This document shows positions 61,301-64,000 of a stretch of 64,000 bases of DNA, in pieces. The DNA lies in the NCBI GenBank assembly GCA_020002185.1, contig CM034543.1, forward strand, positions 31,361,399 through 31,425,398, read 5' to 3'. A program made the translations under genes and the position numbers. The notes under the pieces were generated by a model. It was not told the DNA's origin and ran no database searches. It saw only the letters and a program-made list of their open reading frames with translations. Source of the DNA: Paraescarpia echinospica (lineage: Eukaryota > Annelida > Polychaeta > Sabellida > Siboglinidae). How positions within the stretch are numbered: position 1 is the first letter of the stretch; the number at the start of each line of letters is the position of its first letter.

Positions 61301-62752
61301 CGCAGATGTTCATTTTTATATTCAAAATGACGATGGTCGGAGAGAAGATGAAGTTCACGTCAATCGATAGGCCCTTGTCGTGATAGTTTACAATTATCAA
61401 ATATGATTCATATTGGCATGAGGGTAGACCCAAACATATTTGTCAGCGTGTCGTCCATGTTGCTAAGTCTATGACGACTCAGGGACCGTTTTCTCGACGT
61501 ATCTGCAACGCGCGCGTGGTTCCTGCGATCGTTACGTTTTACGTTCCGAACAACTTATTTACGTTGTACCTTATAAATGATGAACATCGTTACATATATC
61601 GAGTATTTTTGTTTTAAAATATAGGTCTTACGTCCAACGCGTGACAACATCCGCAAAAATGTTGCTCAGATCGTACCCCACTCTGATCCCATGCCCAACG
61701 AGTGTTATACGACATACTGTGTACACGAGGAAATAATTTAAGCATCACTTTTAGTGTTACAATATAACGTGTTTAATACTCTCAGGTTATCATTCTTTGT
61801 TCAATCTACGATTAACGTTGATAATCATAATAATAATCTATAATTACGCTTTAGATGTGTCACATAATCGCTATGTTCCAGCGATCATGCACAAACTGTA
61901 ACATAATTACTGCTCAAATAGTTTGAAGGACTCTCAATGAAGCATCTTGCCTTGGCGTTGTGTAAGTACACCCCCCCCCACCAATTGAAAGAAGCAGGAT
62001 TCGAAGTCTTTTGTTGCGGTTTCGTTTATTGATCAATTTCGTTAACTCTATAGGTTGTTTTGGTCCACTTAATTGTATAATTGAATATCTTTGCAGTCAT
62101 GAATATAATTATCATATCAATAAAAAGTCGTCTCGCAATAATGACTGTGTACAATGTTCTGAAAGTATTTTCAAAACGAACGCAACTTTAGGTGGTGCGT
62201 AGGCCAGCGTCGTGAAGCGTTACAGTAACGTTACAAAATTAGCGTTACATACTTTACTCTAATTGGATATAGTGGTTTTATGTTAGCATTGCAGAACATG
62301 ATTCAATTTGATAATTTCTGAAAGGGGCGTTAAAAACGTACACGCTCTTTCCATGGTGAAACGCTGCACATATTGATAACATAGTACATAATTTCATCAC
62401 GGTTCCCATTCACATGTACACGCGCTTACTAAATTTCTATATTACGTCTTGGAGTCTTATCAAACAGGGAACCACAATTTCGTTCACAAAGTCGCGGTAA
62501 GATAGGATTTTGCGAAGTATACTTTTAAAATAAAAAGTAACGTTACGCTGAAGCCGGACTGCTGTACATGAAGAAGTCTTGAATTGACTACTAAGATGCG
62601 TGATCCAGCAAGCGACGTGAAAATTAGCGCCGTTGGCATTATGGAAAGCATAGACCCTCCATCGTGCTGTCCTTTGTACCTCAACACCTTCATATTACTA
62701 ATTGTGAAATTGCATGCAAGCGCACAAAAGCAGGTGTGAATGCGGTACATCT

Positions 62753-64000
62753 CTTACATCACTTAATCATTTGGGGGACTTCCGGTGGTGAATTGATTTG
62801 AATTTGGTGCAGCAAACTTGCGAAAATATAAGGATATTTGATCAAGATAAGTGATATTATTGAGCGTATAGGATACATAACGTAATTATAGATATATATT
62901 AAGCAATATTTTTTGTTAAAAGTTAGCTAGAGGGAGTAATCTAGGGTAGATTAAAAGTAGGCGATTTGCGAGCGATAATTGGGGACGTTAATGTAATCGG
63001 AACGTTGTTTACAAAGTAGGTCACTGGCGAAGTTAGCGTACCGTGAACGACAATAGAATAGCGTTATTTGAGATAATCGGTGTAGTTAGATGAGTAATTA
63101 AAACCTGAAATAGCAATCTTTTAAAGTGTATAATAGTACACAGGAAACAGTCTTTGTAAAGACTACCTTGTATCTAAGCCTAACTTGAATACATTGTCAT
63201 CGACATCGTAACTAGGTAAGGCACGGTGTGTCACTGTGTGTTAACAAATATAACTAACTATAACCTAAACAATCTGGTGTAAATTGTACACAGAAAAGTC
63301 TTTTCAAAGACTACATAAAACTACTTTGAACATAAATAAATTCTGATATGGCACCTTGCAAGCGGCAACTCAGGGCAAAACGACACCTAGTTTGCAACGA
63401 CTGCCAGAGCTGGGTGGATTTTGCGTTGTCTGGCTGTCCAAAATCATGGGCAGAGACCAAAGATGACGGATTCACCTTTCGGTGTATGGGGTGTTTGAGG
63501 GTGGAATGTCTGATGAAGGAGGTGTGTAAGTTGACGGATATAGTGAAGGAGATGGAGGCGAGACTCAACATAGAAATAGATGGAGCAGAGAGGGATGACG
63601 CGGAGAGAGTTGAGAATTCTACAACACAGAAGGAGCAGAGTTGTGACACGGAGACTGAAGAAAGGAGACTGAGAGGAAGGAAGGTGACCGGTGTGAAGGA
63701 ACAAGACATTGAGAAAACAGAGGGACGGAGGAAAAGTGTTCGGCAGAGGAAAAGAAAACGGGCCAGTGGGGATAGATCAGCAGGTAGTCAGACTGTAGAG
63801 AACGAGGAGAGACACGACAGCGATACAGGTGGTGAAGAGGTAGATACAACAGAGGCAGTTGGTAAGACTGTGAGACAGAAGACTGATGGAAGAAGACAGA
63901 GTGTTCAGCAAAAAACAGAAAACATGACAGGCGTGAAGGTGACAGGGGAGAAAGTGACCGTAGTGAAGGAGGTAGCCGGGGAAAAGGGACGGGAGAGGAG
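62753..64000 (+). mobile_element. 5' end of a LINE-like element (runs off the window)
   Basis: Homology to the big unit stops at 62752. About 20 bases later GGGGGACTTCCGGTGGTGAA resembles the GC-box type start found at many LINE 5' ends, followed by about 580 bases without ORFs and then a long open frame. The leader contains a loose duplicate: ACACAGGAAACAGTCTTTGT at 63137 and ACACAGAAAAGTCTTTTCAA at 63289, each followed by AGACTAC. Confidence 0.5.
63348..64000 (+). CDS. Zinc-finger, coiled-coil ORF (putative LINE ORF1), partial
   Basis: An open frame of 217 codons from ATG 63348 with no stop before the window ends. The N-terminal part has VCNDCQSWVDF, SGCPKSW and FRCMGCLRVEC: C-X2-C-X10-C, a tryptophan and C-X2-C, the layout of a PHD-like zinc finger as seen in ORF1 proteins of several LINE families. 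Residues 52-75 look coiled-coil. The remainder is very rich in Lys, Arg, Glu and Thr with repeated KVTG and RQ(S/K) phrases. The nucleotide composition (GA-rich, higher GC) differs sharply from the surroundings. ORF1 proteins bind element RNA. If it is not a LINE, a different transposon accessory protein is possible. Confidence 0.55.
   Translation, partial: MAPCKRQLRAKRHLVCNDCQSWVDFALSGCPKSWAETKDDGFTFRCMGCLRVECLMKEVCKLTDIVKEMEARLNIEIDGAERDDAERVENSTTQKEQSCDTETEERRLRGRKVTGVKEQDIEKTEGRRKSVRQRKRKRASGDRSAGSQTVENEERHDSDTGGEEVDTTEAVGKTVRQKTDGRRQSVQQKTENMTGVKVTGEKVTVVKEVAGEKGRER

Larger units (their letters stand above)
44580..62752 (-). repeat. Giant duplicated unit, copy B
   Basis: Third large copy, in the orientation of copy C. 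It begins exactly with the spacer module (44580-44870) and continues through the tandem modules, RT scrap, LINE tail, LTR-gag element, promoter copy and short ORFs in the same order as C. Near the short ORFs, protein and DNA similarity to A is about 90-95 %. Two things interrupt the colinearity: a Ty3/gypsy element at 49710-54252, and a re-start of the unit after it, since 54253-54778 repeats the sequence of 48487-49709. Homology to A (around position 1129) ends at 62752, where another element begins. Confidence 0.88.

Overview
This is AT-rich nuclear DNA from an animal, most likely an invertebrate. It has spliced GT-AG genes, very long (GT)n, (TC)n, (GA)n and (TA)n tracts, many degenerate LINE and Ty3/gypsy fragments, and a 1,000-base N gap at 31944-32943. 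The repeat types would fit a mollusc or another lophotrochozoan, but nothing here fixes the species. I see no bacterial genes, no CRISPR array, and no rRNA or tRNA gene.

Most of the window is one very large duplicated unit present in three main copies. Copy A (1-13092, running off the left edge) and copy C (13387 to about 28338, inverted) form a giant imperfect palindrome around a 294-base spacer (13093-13386). Copy B (44580-62752) has the orientation of C, starts exactly at its own version of that spacer, and is disrupted at 62752. A fragment of a fourth copy lies at 43400-43985. Copies differ by roughly 5-15 % by eye, with A closest to B. Each copy has its own later history: C gained a LINE (21113-24893) and reduced an LTR element to a solo LTR; B gained a Ty3/gypsy element (49710-54252) and a perfect 3 x 282-base tandem repeat; A and B keep a gag-only LTR element.

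The part between C and B holds the only convincing host gene. It is a five-exon gene (TATA box 28541, ATG 28770, stop 30455, AATAAA 30813) for a small secreted precursor: signal peptide, acidic propiece, proline/lysine linker and an eight-cysteine, tryptophan-rich mature domain. It looks like an antimicrobial-type effector, but I do not recognise the family. A paralogous terminal exon lies at 41898-42227. Next to it is an inverted 3' remnant of another copy (40660-41880).

The key link is that copies A, B and C each carry a diverged copy of this gene's TATA promoter and 5' leader (around 7611, 17388-17396 and 56115-56123). In A and C it is followed by a short exon-like acidic segment, which B keeps in shortened form, and then by the LTR element. 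No mature-peptide exon was found. The repeated unit may therefore be a duplicated effector-gene locus in which most copies have decayed to promoter-bearing shells, while one intact gene survives beside copy C.

Remaining content: a 5'-truncated LINE (34770-35905), an array of ATACCATGGTAT-like palindromes (36310-37145), a cysteine-rich CXC-like ORF remnant (39251-39625), a 95-base foldback (38923-39016), and at the right edge the 5' end of another element with an open zinc-finger ORF (63348 to the end).
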